61,077 nucleotides of DNA from Oscillospiraceae bacterium (GTDB taxonomy: Bacteria; Bacillota; Clostridia; Oscillospirales; Oscillospiraceae): contig CACYXE010000011.1 in assembly GCA_902778275.1 (NCBI GenBank), forward strand, positions 1 to 61,077, written 5' to 3'. Shown here piece by piece: positions 51,506 to 60,403 of the stretch. Each line of letters starts with the position of its first letter. Position 1 is the stretch's first letter. The notes beneath the pieces were generated by a model that did no database searches, had not been told where the DNA came from, and worked only from the letters and a program-made list of their open reading frames with translations. A program made the translations under genes and the position numbers.

Positions 51506-52255
51506 ATGGCACAGACCATGCAAACAGAAAACCGACCCGCGCCGCGGAGAAAAGGCTATGGCAGCGCGCTCAAATACCTGGGGGCGCTGCTGGCCGTGGC
51601 GCTGCTGGTGTTCGTGGGGGCCCGGCTGAAGGGCTGGCAGGAGCAGCGGCTGGAGAGCCGCACCGTCGTGCTGGTCAACCCCTGGAACTACATGGACGAT
51701 ACCGGCTATAAGCCCCACTTGACCAATGTGGGCGGCGGCATGAAGCTGGACAGAAGCTGTGCCGCCAAGCTGAAAAGCATGCTGGCGGACTGCAGGGCGG
51801 CGGGCTATGAGCCCCTTCTGCTGTCGGCCTACAGAGACCGGGAGGAGCAGGAGCAGTTGTTTGCTCAGCAGGTGCAGCGGCTGATCGATGGCGGCGCGGA
51901 TGCGGAGCAGGCGGAGGACCTGGCTGCCGAGACCGTGGCCCGGCCGGGAAGCAGCGAGCATGAGCTGGGTCTGGCGGTGGACATTGTGGACGGGACCCAT
52001 CCCGCCACGGATGACACGCAGGAGCGGACCGGGACCCAGCAGTGGCTGCGGGAAAACGCCTGGCGCTACGGCTTTATCCTCCGGTATCCTGAGGACGCCT
52101 CGGACCTGACCGGCGCGCCCTATGAGCCCTGGCATTACCGCTATGTGGGCGAAGACACCGCCTGGCAGATCTACAGCCTGGGCATCACCCTGGAGGAATA
52201 TTCCTCCCTGTTTTACAACGAAGAAGCCGAGATCGTCTTCGACGAGGCGGAATAA
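51506..52255 (+). CDS. D-alanyl-D-alanine carboxypeptidase, VanY/M15 family (second)
   Basis: A 249-residue M15B peptidase paralogous to the preceding one (shared VNPWN segment, TGTQ.WL.E..WRYGFILRYP block and EPWHYRYVGE). It has a basic N-terminus, one membrane helix (about 24-42) and the zinc motif SEHELGLAVD (about 150-159). The tail is acidic. Both copies keep the catalytic ligands, so both may be active, perhaps under different conditions, because this one has its own leader and a hairpin separates them. ACAGGAG lies about 8 nt before the ATG. Confidence 0.88.
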   Translation: MAQTMQTENRPAPRRKGYGSALKYLGALLAVALLVFVGARLKGWQEQRLESRTVVLVNPWNYMDDTGYKPHLTNVGGGMKLDRSCAAKLKSMLADCRAAGYEPLLLSAYRDREEQEQLFAQQVQRLIDGGADAEQAEDLAAETVARPGSSEHELGLAVDIVDGTHPATDDTQERTGTQQWLRENAWRYGFILRYPEDASDLTGAPYEPWHYRYVGEDTAWQIYSLGITLEEYSSLFYNEEAEIVFDEAE

Positions 52256-52263
52256 AGTCTCAC

Positions 52264-52290
52264 AGAGGGTTCCACACTGTGGAGCCCTCT
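52264..52290 (+). terminator. Hairpin after the second VanY-like gene
   Basis: AGAGGGTTCCAC/GTGGAGCCCTCT (52264-52275/52279-52290), one G-T pair, 3-nt loop; no T run, so possibly an attenuating hairpin before the lipoprotein gene. Confidence 0.55.
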
Positions 52291-52309
52291 ATGGTTTGAG
52301 GAAGCGGCA

Positions 52310-53419
52310 TTGAAAAGAATCATTCAACAGATCAGGCTTTTCCTGTACCTGCTGCTGTTGCCCGGCCTGCTTTGCGGCTGTGCCGCACGGCAGGGAAGGG
52401 AAGAAGCTGCAACAGACAAATTCCAACAACAGGCGCTGGCAGTTGCCGAAAGCTGCAGGGACTTGTGCGCGGAGGATAGCTGTGATATCCCGGCCATCCT
52501 GGCGCGGCTTGATGAAAAGGGGATCCCGGCCGTAGATGTGGCGGGACGGTTCCCCTTTGTAAACGCGGAACAAGTCAAAGCGTTTTTTACGTCGAATTCA
52601 TCAGATGAGGAAACAGCAATCGATTTTGTGCGTATTTGCCAGGATGGCGGCCTGATCGATACCGTTATGATTCGGGTTGATGGGGAAGAGCGGTGCCGGA
52701 TGATCCGTGTCGCCTGGCTGGATGAAAAACCGGCGGTGACCTATGACCTGGAATATCCCTTGACCCGGCTGGAACTGACAGATAAAGGATATCTGATCTT
52801 CACCTGCGACATCCCCGACAACACTGCGGAGAGCGACCACGACGGCTATATCGAGCCTACCACGATGATCCGCATGGAACCGCTGGACGAACCGTGCCGA
52901 GCCTGGACAGAAACGCTTGCGGCGCTTGGATACCGGGGGCACGAGCTGTTTTCCGAGGACTGGACTGCCGGTGATCTCTCCGCAGTCAAGCTGAACGATC
53001 TGTTCCCGGTATTGTATCGGGCTGAGACGGGAAAAACGCTGTCTTATTACGATAACCCCTGGCCGATGGAAGGGCAGCGGGATATCACATTGGTACCGGC
53101 AGACATTTTTGAGGATCTGCTGCTTCGCTATCTGGATGTGACACGAGATGTTGTCCGCTCTGCCGCAGACTATGATGCGGAGCCTGACGTCTATCCCGTT
53201 CCCATCCAGGGCCTGCACGGCCCGGGAGAAAACCCGGTCCCTGAGGTGACGGCGGTCCGGTACAAGGAAGACGGGACGGTAACGCTGACCGTAGATGCGG
53301 TGACAGTGGAGCAGGCCACAGACCGCGCTTTTACACATCTGCTGACCCTGCGCCTTTGCGGGGACGGGCGATACCGCTTTGTCTCCAATGAAATGCTTCA
53401 GCAGACTGGAGACACCTGA
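52310..53419 (+). CDS. Lipoprotein of unknown function
   Basis: A 369-residue predicted lipoprotein: basic start, hydrophobic signal (LFLYLLLLPGLLCGC) and lipobox LCGC with the Cys near 24. The mature protein is alpha/beta and acidic, with TYDLEYPLTRLELTDKGYLIF and ETLAALGYRGHELFSEDW segments that I recognise only as a conserved clostridial type. The start codon is TTG at 52310, with GAGGAA about 7 nt upstream; no ATG occurs near it. Slightly lower GC than the flanking genes. It probably follows the VanY gene on the same message, at the cell surface. Confidence 0.78.
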   Translation: MKRIIQQIRLFLYLLLLPGLLCGCAARQGREEAATDKFQQQALAVAESCRDLCAEDSCDIPAILARLDEKGIPAVDVAGRFPFVNAEQVKAFFTSNSSDEETAIDFVRICQDGGLIDTVMIRVDGEERCRMIRVAWLDEKPAVTYDLEYPLTRLELTDKGYLIFTCDIPDNTAESDHDGYIEPTTMIRMEPLDEPCRAWTETLAALGYRGHELFSEDWTAGDLSAVKLNDLFPVLYRAETGKTLSYYDNPWPMEGQRDITLVPADIFEDLLLRYLDVTRDVVRSAADYDAEPDVYPVPIQGLHGPGENPVPEVTAVRYKEDGTVTLTVDAVTVEQATDRAFTHLLTLRLCGDGRYRFVSNEMLQQTGDT

Positions 53420-53429
53420 CCGATACACC

Positions 53430-53457
53430 CCTAAAAACTAAAATCTGAAAACTGAAA
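53430..53457. repeat. Four 7-bp tandem repeats, consensus CTRAAAN
   Basis: CTAAAAA-CTAAAAT-CTGAAAA-CTGAAAA lie head to tail after the lipoprotein gene. A possible slippage tract; no function is evident. Confidence 0.65.
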
Positions 53458-53463
53458 ACTACA

Positions 53464-53496
53464 GTACGGCAAAGGTCAAAACGACCTTTGCCGTAC
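53464..53496. terminator. Bidirectional terminator
   Basis: A perfect 14-bp stem GTACGGCAAAGGTC/GACCTTTGCCGTAC with a 5-nt loop lies between the convergent lipoprotein and spoIIE-linked genes. Confidence 0.85.
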
Positions 53497-53501
53497 CGCT
53501 T

Positions 53502-53837
53502 TCATATCACCCCCAACAGCTTCAGTGTACCCAGGACGGCGGCCAGGGTGAACAGCAGCAGCGCCCAGGGGACGCGCACCCGCGTGGACGGGAGCGCCTC
53601 ATAGGTATAGTCCCGGGCGGCCTCTCTGGCCTGGCGCAGCAGTTCCGCCTCGCCCACGCCCTCGTTGAGAAAATAATCGTCCCGCAGGATGAACACCGCT
53701 TCCCGGAAGCGGCTGTCCGGGGGCTTGACCACGATCACATTGTGCACACAGCCCTTGAGCGTCCCCCGGCGGGGCGGGCGCTGCCGGGCTTGGACCGCCT
53801 TGCCGTTCCGGTACCGGCGGCGGATCAGGGGGCTCAT
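53502..53837 (-). CDS. Small protein with C-terminal membrane anchor, linked to spoIIE
   Basis: I do not recognise a family. The 111-residue protein has a basic N-terminus (RRRYRNGKAVQARQRPPRRG), a central segment with CVHNVIVVKPPDSRFREAVF, and one C-terminal membrane helix (about 88-108). It resembles a tail-anchored membrane protein. Its ATG overlaps the spoIIE stop by 4 bp, so it is translated with SpoIIE and may act in the same process. No ribosome-binding site of its own is clear, fitting translational coupling. Confidence 0.72.
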   Translation of the reverse strand: MSPLIRRRYRNGKAVQARQRPPRRGTLKGCVHNVIVVKPPDSRFREAVFILRDDYFLNEGVGEAELLRQAREAARDYTYEALPSTRVRVPWALLLFTLAAVLGTLKLLGVI

Positions 53838-56164
53838 AGCCGCTCCTCCACGCGCACCGTGACCACGGTCATGTCGTCGGTGACACCGTAGAGCTGTTCC
53901 GCCTCCTTGAGTACCGCCCGGGCCAGGGCCTTCATGTCCTCATATTCCGTCTCCAGCATGGCCTTCAGCCAGCTGTCATCCGTATCCGCGATGACGCCGT
54001 CGGTCGCGATCACCGCCAGGGAGCCGGGGCGCAGCCGCATGCGCACGATATCCGGCGCGATCCCCTCTCCGGCGGACAAGCCTGCCGCCAGGGTCTCGCC
54101 CTTGATGCGGCGGATGCTCTTGCCGTTTTTTACATAGGAGGGGGCGGCGCCGTATTTGTAAAAGCAGGTCTCCCCACTGAACAGGTCTACACACATCAGG
54201 TCTACCGTGGCAAAGCCCCAGCCGCCCCCGCCCCGCAGCAGCATCACGGAGTTGAGGATTTTCATGGCCACGGCCGGGTCCACCCCGGAGCGAAGGAACT
54301 TTTCCAGGATGGAGATCACCTGGGCGCTGTCCCTGGCGGCCTCGTCGCCGCAGCCCATCCCGTCGGAGAGCAGGACGCAGAGCACGCCCGCGTCGGTTTT
54401 GAAATAGCTGCCCTTGTCGCCGCTGACCGTCTCGCCCCGCTTCTTCAGGGAGGCGATGCCCACGGAGACCGCCAGGGGCTCCGCTTCCAGCAGAGTCAGA
54501 CGGGAGCTGCCCTCCCGCAGCTCCTCCGGCTGGCACAGCCGTACTCCCGCCACGGCGGAGAGCTTTTCCAAATAGTCCGGCTCCTTGGTCAAGGGGGTAA
54601 GGCGGCCGCTCTCGATGACGGCGTGGAGCCTCCCGCCGCCGTCTCGGTAGACAGCCGCCTCCGCGTCGATATCCAGAGAGCGCAGATAGCGGATCAGGCG
54701 GCGCTCCACCATGGGGTCGGCGCCGTTGATGCTGCCCAGCTCGTCGGCAACCGTACCCAGGACCTGGGAGATGTCCGTGTACTGGGCCCAGGCCACGCTC
54801 CGGTTTTCCGACAGGCGGCTGCGCAGCTGCCGCCGGTAGTTGAGACCCCGCAGCTCACCGTTGACCGCCGTCACGAAGGCGGGCAGGCCGATGCACTTTT
54901 CCCGGAAGTAGCCGGGCAGGTCCTCGGCGCTCAGAGTGCCGTTTGCGATCATGGCGTGGGTGGCGTCGTTCATGGCGGAGAGCGTGTCCATGTATTCGGC
55001 GTTCCAGCAGAGGTTCTTGTTCCGGCAGCGAACACAGACCTCGTCCGCCGCCCGGTCAAAGATCCGGGCCACGTTCTCGTCGTTGTAGGGCTCCTCCACA
55101 TTGCGCCGGACGATCTCGAACAACTCGCCGTAGGCCTCGCTGAGATTTTTGACCCGGCGGGCCACGAAGCGCCGAAGGCCGGATTCCCCGCCGCCCCGAT
55201 CCATGCCCTGGAGGATCACGCCGATCCGGTTGAGCCAGGAGGAGGGGAGGACCATGAACAGCACCGAGGCGCAGAAGGTCTCGAACAGGGCGCTGATGTA
55301 GATCTCTGCATTCCAGGCGCAGACCACGGCCAGCGCCCCCGCCAGGATGAAGGATAACACGAACAGCAGCCTGCCGTGCTTGCCGAACACCCCGGAGAGC
55401 AGTCCGGAGAAAGAATAGGCCATGGCGTAGAAGGGCGCGCCCACATGGCTGATGTCCATGGCCAGGCCCAGTACCGTCCCCACGGCGGCGCCGGTGAGCA
55501 TACCGCCCTTCATGGCGGAGGTCATCACCAGCAGCAGCGCCAGAAAGCGCCCGATGGACACGGTGTCGAAGATCACGATCCGGGAAAAGGCCATCAGCGC
55601 GCAGGCGGCCAGGATCATCACCGAGACGCTGTGCCGCAGCTCGGCGGTCTCGGTACTCAGCAGCTCGTCCGTCAGCGCCGCGCGGAAGAAGTAAGTGCCG
55701 CCGAAGGCCAGCACGGTCTCCAGAAACAGGCCGGCCGCCAGGGGCGCGCCGTCCGCAGGCAGGTAGAAGCTGCCCAGAAGCCCGGTCATCAGCATAATGA
55801 GTCCGGCGGCGGTGGGCATGAAATACTCCACCCGGGAAAAGCGCAGCTCATGGAACACAAAGGAGACCGTATAGGCCAGCACCGCCGCGGCGATGTAGCG
55901 GATGCCCCACTCCAACCCGCCGCCAAGCAGGTAGCCCAGGGAGGCGCCCAGCAGAGCTGCGACCCCGGTAAGGCCGGACCCGGCGCTCGCTACCATCGCC
56001 ACGCCGAAGGGCGCCTTGTCCGCGAGGACACGGGCGCTGGACATGATGAACCCCAGCGCAAGAAAAATGCCATAGCGCGCAGCCGTCAGAAATCGTCTGT
56101 CAAATTGCCCGCTCTCCGCCGCGGAACGGATCGCGGCCAGTCTTTTTTGCCCTCCAATTGCCAT
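53834..56164 (-). CDS. spoIIE: Stage II sporulation protein E
   Basis: SpoIIE is the membrane PP2C-type phosphatase that dephosphorylates SpoIIAA in the forespore and thereby activates sigma-F. The 776-residue protein has an N-terminal membrane region with about ten helices (residues 25-290), a central linker, and a C-terminal PP2C domain with LLSDGMGCGDEA (metal and active-site motif near 590) and VIATDGVIADTDD near the end. I chose ATG 56164 because CGGAGG lies 8 nt upstream; a longer frame from 56377 has none. The leader contains a copy of TTATGTAAAC at 56185-56194. Confidence 0.92.
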   Translation of the reverse strand: MAIGGQKRLAAIRSAAESGQFDRRFLTAARYGIFLALGFIMSSARVLADKAPFGVAMVASAGSGLTGVAALLGASLGYLLGGGLEWGIRYIAAAVLAYTVSFVFHELRFSRVEYFMPTAAGLIMLMTGLLGSFYLPADGAPLAAGLFLETVLAFGGTYFFRAALTDELLSTETAELRHSVSVMILAACALMAFSRIVIFDTVSIGRFLALLLVMTSAMKGGMLTGAAVGTVLGLAMDISHVGAPFYAMAYSFSGLLSGVFGKHGRLLFVLSFILAGALAVVCAWNAEIYISALFETFCASVLFMVLPSSWLNRIGVILQGMDRGGGESGLRRFVARRVKNLSEAYGELFEIVRRNVEEPYNDENVARIFDRAADEVCVRCRNKNLCWNAEYMDTLSAMNDATHAMIANGTLSAEDLPGYFREKCIGLPAFVTAVNGELRGLNYRRQLRSRLSENRSVAWAQYTDISQVLGTVADELGSINGADPMVERRLIRYLRSLDIDAEAAVYRDGGGRLHAVIESGRLTPLTKEPDYLEKLSAVAGVRLCQPEELREGSSRLTLLEAEPLAVSVGIASLKKRGETVSGDKGSYFKTDAGVLCVLLSDGMGCGDEAARDSAQVISILEKFLRSGVDPAVAMKILNSVMLLRGGGGWGFATVDLMCVDLFSGETCFYKYGAAPSYVKNGKSIRRIKGETLAAGLSAGEGIAPDIVRMRLRPGSLAVIATDGVIADTDDSWLKAMLETEYEDMKALARAVLKEAEQLYGVTDDMTVVTVRVEERL

Positions 56165-56203
56165 GTGTGCAGCCTCCGAAGATAGTTTACATAAGATAAG
56201 ATT

Positions 56204-56236
56204 ATTATAATTATGTAATTCATAGAAAACTGTCGC
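56204..56236 (-). promoter_or_regulatory. Candidate spoIIE promoter with wide spacing
   Basis: On the minus strand, -10 TATAAT (56204-56209) lies 21 bp from GCGACA (56231-56236). On the other strand the latter reads TGTCGCT, a 5-of-7 match to the Spo0A box TGTCGAA. The wide spacer with an overlapping 0A box is the arrangement of Spo0A-activated sigma-A promoters in Bacillus. Weak evidence. Confidence 0.3.
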
Positions 56237-56464
56237 TTGGCGCTGTAAATTCCATGGTTTTTGCAGGGAGAAAACAGGAAAAAACGGGGGCGTTCCCTGG
56301 CGGCCGCTTTGCCGCACTGCTGTGCAAAACAGGGGGCGGTAGACATAATCTGGTTTTTTGGACGGCCGGGAATCCACTGTCTAAACAAGGGTTTTCCGCA
56401 GGACAAAGAAATTTTAGCATTTTGCACCAAAAAAGACTGGATGTACAATTTTTAAGTGTTTATC

Positions 56465-56493
56465 TTGCATATTTTATCCGCTTATGTTAAAAT
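56465..56493 (+). promoter_or_regulatory. Promoter of the dehydratase operon
   Basis: -35 TTGCAT (56465-56470), 17-bp spacer, -10 TAAAAT (56488-56493), 53 bp before the first gene. Confidence 0.65.
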
Positions 56494-56546
56494 GACAACG
56501 ATAGTTTATCCTGAAATTATTGCGCATTTCTTTAGGGGGGAAGCTC

Positions 56547-57311
56547 ATGGAAAATAAGGCCAAGATCATCACCGTCGCCGGCAAGGGCGGTGTGGGCAAG
56601 ACGTCGATCTGCGCATCCATCGTCAGACTTCTTGTGGAACAGTTTCCGGACAAGAAGATCCTGGCAATCGACGCCGACCCCGCCGTGGGGTTGTCTGTGG
56701 CTCTTGGCGTGGATGTGAAACTGACGCTGGACGATATTCGTACAAGCATCGTCGACAGTGTGGAAAATGGCGAGACCCGGGAGGCCCTGGAGCTTCTCAG
56801 CGAGGCGCGTTTCAAGATTTTTGACGCGCTGGTGGAGATGCCCGGCTTTGCGTTTCTTGCCATTGGCAGACCGGAGGCCTCCGGATGCTACTGCAAGGTC
56901 AATTCCTATCTGAAAGAAGTGATCGGCATTTTGGCCAACAGCTTCGATTACGTGGTGATCGACGGCGAGGCCGGGATCGAGCAGATCCAGCGGCGCGTGA
57001 TGGAAAAGGTCACGCACCTGCTGCTCATCACCGATCAGAGCAAGAAGGGCGGACAGGTGATCGGCACCATCAAGAATGTGGCCGATGAGCTGATCGCCTA
57101 CGATCGGATCGGCGCCATCATCAACCGGGTGACCAATCCGGAGCTTGTGGACCTGATGCAGGTCCCCGGTGTGGAGATCCTCACCGCCATCCCCGCAGAC
57201 AGTACCTTTGCCGCCAACGAGATCCGCGGCAAGAGCGTCCTGGAGCTGCCTGCGGATTCCGCAATGCTCAAAGGAGTGCGCCAGGCACTCCAGAAAATAG
57301 AAATACTTTGA
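56547..57311 (+). CDS. CooC-like P-loop ATPase
   Basis: A 254-residue MinD/CooC-type ATPase. The deviant Walker A motif is GKGGVGKT (residues 12-19), Walker B region ILAIDADPAVG and a later DGEAGIEQ. The Cys-x-Cys pair in GCYCKVNSYL (about 113-122) is the metal-binding, dimer-interface signature of CooC, which inserts nickel into CO dehydrogenase. No CO dehydrogenase is nearby. The gene heads the 2-hydroxyacyl-CoA dehydratase operon, 18 bp before the next gene, so it may serve cofactor loading of an Fe-S dehydratase (inference). GGGGGG lies 6 nt before the ATG at 56547. Confidence 0.85.
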   Translation: MENKAKIITVAGKGGVGKTSICASIVRLLVEQFPDKKILAIDADPAVGLSVALGVDVKLTLDDIRTSIVDSVENGETREALELLSEARFKIFDALVEMPGFAFLAIGRPEASGCYCKVNSYLKEVIGILANSFDYVVIDGEAGIEQIQRRVMEKVTHLLLITDQSKKGGQVIGTIKNVADELIAYDRIGAIINRVTNPELVDLMQVPGVEILTAIPADSTFAANEIRGKSVLELPADSAMLKGVRQALQKIEIL

Positions 57312-57329
57312 AAAGAAGAGGTGTAACAT

Positions 57330-58526
57330 TTGAAAGATCTTAAGCATCTGATCTACTTTGAAAACCTGCTTGAGAACGCCGACAACGAGCTGATCGAAAA
57401 GGAGAAGAAGGCAGGCGGTATTTGCCTCGGCTATACCTGCTTCCACATCCCCGAGGTCCTGCTCAATGTGGACAACTGCTTCTCGACCAGGCTTCGCGCA
57501 CCCAACACCGGCTCCATCGACATCGCCACCTATTACATGTCCAACTACACCTGCGAGTACGCCCGTGCCCTGCTGGAGCGCGCCATTGAAGGCGGCTATC
57601 AGTATCTGGATGCCCTCATCGGTGTGGACGCATGTTCCATGATGAACCGGTCCATGGAGCACTTCGAGATCCTGGAAGTCAACAAGAACCCCCACTTCTT
57701 CGTGACCCACTGCGACATGCCCTTCAAGATCACCGATTACACCATTGACGGCTATGTCAGACAGATGCGGGTCCACGTGCTGGATCGGCTGACCAAAGAA
57801 TTCGGCGCAGATACTTCCGATGCTGCCATCCGCAAGGCTGTGGAAGAGCACAACGAGGTCTGCAAGATCATTTCCGAGATCAGCAAGATGCGCAAGCGCA
57901 AGAATCCCATCGTGACCGGTTATGAATTCCATGTTCTGAACCTGGTGACCTATGTATGTCCCAAGTCTCAGATCCTGCCCTATCTGCGCGAGACCCTGGA
58001 GGAGCTGAAGGCCCGCCGGCCCGACCGCAAGAATCCCTACCGCGCCCGTGTTGCCGTCGTCGGCTCCGAGATCGACGATCCCAGCCTGACCAAGCTCATC
58101 GAGGGCGCCGGCGCTCTGGTGGTGTCCGACCGTTACTGCTTCGGCTCCACGCCCGGCCGCGAGGTCATCGAGCTCAATGACGAGGAAGACGTGCTGACCC
58201 AGATCTGCCGCCACTACATGGAGGTTTCCGAGTGCGCCCGTTACATCTCCGATGAGAAGGTGCTGCAGCGCCGTGAGACTTCCGACCGCCTGGCCAAGGA
58301 GTTCGGCGCCGAGGGCATCATCTATGAGCAGATGAAGTACTGCGACTACTGGGGCTTTGAGCGCGCCCTGGTCAGCCACATCATGCATGATGAGTACGGC
58401 TGGCCCGTCCTCTCCGTCGACCGTCTGTACAACAACGGCAATTCCGGCCAGCTGCGTACCCGTGTGCAGGCCTTCGTGGAATCGCTGGAGATCAAGCGCA
58501 TCCATAAAGAGGAGGGTAATAAGTAA
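57330..58526 (+). CDS. 2-Hydroxyacyl-CoA dehydratase family protein, smaller subunit
   Basis: A 398-residue protein of the 2-hydroxyacyl-CoA dehydratase/benzoyl-CoA reductase subunit family (HgdB-like). Such subunits bind a [4Fe-4S] cluster and, with a partner subunit, eliminate water from 2-hydroxyacyl-CoA by a ketyl radical mechanism used in amino-acid and lactate fermentation. Family features include an N-terminal CLGYTCFHIPEVLL segment with cysteines and a second Rossmann-like half (about 235-395) with SDRYCFGSTPG. The start is TTG at 57330, with GAGGTG about 7 nt upstream. It ends in the start codon of the larger subunit (TAATG). The substrate cannot be fixed from sequence. Confidence 0.87.
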   Translation: MKDLKHLIYFENLLENADNELIEKEKKAGGICLGYTCFHIPEVLLNVDNCFSTRLRAPNTGSIDIATYYMSNYTCEYARALLERAIEGGYQYLDALIGVDACSMMNRSMEHFEILEVNKNPHFFVTHCDMPFKITDYTIDGYVRQMRVHVLDRLTKEFGADTSDAAIRKAVEEHNEVCKIISEISKMRKRKNPIVTGYEFHVLNLVTYVCPKSQILPYLRETLEELKARRPDRKNPYRARVAVVGSEIDDPSLTKLIEGAGALVVSDRYCFGSTPGREVIELNDEEDVLTQICRHYMEVSECARYISDEKVLQRRETSDRLAKEFGAEGIIYEQMKYCDYWGFERALVSHIMHDEYGWPVLSVDRLYNNGNSGQLRTRVQAFVESLEIKRIHKEEGNK

Positions 58527-60316
58527 TGGCAAAGATTCAATATCCCAATTCTAAATTCTGGAAAACCAAAGACAACATCGACTGGAAAAAGCAGGGCGAG
58601 AACCTGAAAGAAGTCGTTGGCATCTTTGGCGAAATGCTGAAGGAGACCGATTGGCAGGCCTTCGGACAGGGCGTCGTGGACGGCTGCAAGGCCGACGTGG
58701 AGCGCGTGAAGGGCGAGTACAAGGACTTCATGGCGCTGAACAACGCCGAGAAGCTGGACCGCGTGATCAACGGTGAGCGCAGCCTGGGCCGTCTGTACCG
58801 CAAGGGCGCCATGGCCACGGTCCGCCGCGAATGGCGCGGCATCAAGGACACCGCCTATGACTTCTGGGAGTGGGCACGCATGTGGGGCATGCTGCTGGGC
58901 ACCTTCTCCAAGGACCTGATCCCCGCCATGAACAGTGCGCTGTGGTATCGCTGGATGATCTCCTATTTCTGCTGCCACGGCTTCATGGACAAGAACATCC
59001 TGGGTCTGCGCGGCTCCAACCTGCGCATGAGCCATGAGGTCACCTATCAGATCTTCCGCTACGTGGCGGAGAACCTGGTGTTCCTCTCCAAGGCCGACCG
59101 CAAGAACGGCAACAGCGACGAGCTCAACAAGATGCTCTTCACCTTCGACGAGATGACCATGGGCCAGATCGCCTGCGGCTTCCCCGACCTGTTGAGCATC
59201 CCGCACCAGCTGCTGCCCATGTTCCTGGTCTCTGAGATCGACCAGCTGGTCTGCATCCCCTACATCGATGCGGTAGAGTCCTACGGCCTGCCCTCCGATA
59301 CCTGCCCGGTGCCGTCTTCCGAGTGCGGCGCGCTGGTCATTGACGCCCTGCCCGACATGGGCTCGCTGTTTATCTCCAGCTCCATGCCCTGCGACGGCTC
59401 CACCATGGCCTCTTCCTACTTCTCCCGCCGCTTCCCCAACATCCCCGTGTTCCATCTCTGCTTCCCCGTCCGTTATCTGGACGACGAGAATACCGTGCAG
59501 ATGGCCGCCGAAGACATTAAGGCCTGCATCAAGGCCATTGAGGACGCCACCGGCGCCAAGTGGAACTGGGAGCACTACTTTGAGTGCATGAAGCGCTTCA
59601 ATCAGGAAACGGATCTGGAGCTGCAGAAGTGGGAGATCAACAAGTCTGCCCGCCCGCAGTTCATCGGACCCAGCTATGAGCTGTTCCGCAAGTGGAACTA
59701 CGAGATGGACGGCGGCAGCGATCCGCGTGTCCTTCCTTCCATGCAGAAGGTCAACAAGCTCCTCATGAAGGCTTATGAGAAGGGCGAGACCGCATGGCCC
59801 GAGCGCAAGATGAAGTACCGCGGCATCGTGTGGTCCTGCCCGGCCCACTACTATGCCAACTTCTCCAACTGGCTGGCTAACTGCTGGGGCATCGACATCC
59901 TGGTGGAGATGGAGTCTCTGAACTTCACCAAGCACCTGGAGACCGAGGACAAGGAAGAAGCCCTGCGCGACCTGGCCCGTCTGTACGAGCGCATGGTCAT
60001 GCGCCGTCACACCAACGGCGGCTACCAGAACGTGGTCGACGAGTGCTGGCGCCAGGTGGAAGCCTGGAACGCTCCTCTGGTCATCATGTACCAGAACGTG
60101 GCCTGCAAGAACATGGCTACGGTCCAAGGCCTGCTGGACGAGCAGGGCCGTCAGCGCGGCTACGACCTGATCTGGGTCGAGCACGACCTGATGGATCCGC
60201 GTACCGTTTCCCGCCGCACCATGCGCGACAAGGTCAACGAGTACATGCGTACCGTCAAGCATGCCGAGCCTGTTGATCCGACCCTGGTCGAGTTCGAAGA
60301 CGAGGTCTGCATGTAA
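58526..60316 (+). CDS. 2-Hydroxyacyl-CoA dehydratase family protein, larger subunit
   Basis: A 596-residue member of the same dehydratase family. It is longer than the classic HgdA (about 480) because of an N-terminal helical extension (about 1-125) before the first cluster-binding domain. Cysteine-containing segments are SYFCCHGFMD near 150 and SSSMPCDGS near 290. The C-terminal half resembles the smaller subunit's fold. Its start overlaps the upstream stop by one base, so the two subunits are translationally coupled and should form the dehydratase heterodimer. Codon use is highly biased, suggesting strong expression. Confidence 0.87.
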   Translation: MAKIQYPNSKFWKTKDNIDWKKQGENLKEVVGIFGEMLKETDWQAFGQGVVDGCKADVERVKGEYKDFMALNNAEKLDRVINGERSLGRLYRKGAMATVRREWRGIKDTAYDFWEWARMWGMLLGTFSKDLIPAMNSALWYRWMISYFCCHGFMDKNILGLRGSNLRMSHEVTYQIFRYVAENLVFLSKADRKNGNSDELNKMLFTFDEMTMGQIACGFPDLLSIPHQLLPMFLVSEIDQLVCIPYIDAVESYGLPSDTCPVPSSECGALVIDALPDMGSLFISSSMPCDGSTMASSYFSRRFPNIPVFHLCFPVRYLDDENTVQMAAEDIKACIKAIEDATGAKWNWEHYFECMKRFNQETDLELQKWEINKSARPQFIGPSYELFRKWNYEMDGGSDPRVLPSMQKVNKLLMKAYEKGETAWPERKMKYRGIVWSCPAHYYANFSNWLANCWGIDILVEMESLNFTKHLETEDKEEALRDLARLYERMVMRRHTNGGYQNVVDECWRQVEAWNAPLVIMYQNVACKNMATVQGLLDEQGRQRGYDLIWVEHDLMDPRTVSRRTMRDKVNEYMRTVKHAEPVDPTLVEFEDEVCM

Positions 60317-60321
60317 GGTCA

Positions 60322-60397
60322 GAAGAAGCCTGCTCCATTCCGCTTCCGCGGTACCCGTAAGGGCCGCGAAAGCTCCATATCTGCAGGCTCCTTCTTC
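60322..60397 (+). ncRNA. Structured intergenic RNA element with GTAA tetraloop
   Basis: An outer stem GAAGAAGCCTGC (60322-60333) with GCAGGC-(TCC)-TTCTTC (60383-60397) encloses a hairpin GCTTCCGCGG (60342-60351)/CCGCGAAAGC (60364-60373) with inner CCC/GGG and a GNRA-type GTAA loop (60357-60360). It starts 5 bp after the dehydratase stop codon. It could stabilise the upstream message, act as part of a terminator, or be a cis-regulator of the activase. No known RNA family is recognised. Confidence 0.5.
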
Positions 60398-60403
60398 CTC
60401 AGC

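Larger units (their letters stand above)
56165..56546. other. Divergent intergenic region, spoIIE and dehydratase operon
   Basis: 382 bp with no credible gene. It holds the spoIIE leader with the inverted pair GTTTACATAA/TTATGTAATT (56185-56220), a GC-rich central stretch (about 56280-56340) of unknown role, and the AT-rich promoter region of the dehydratase operon. Confidence 0.7.
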
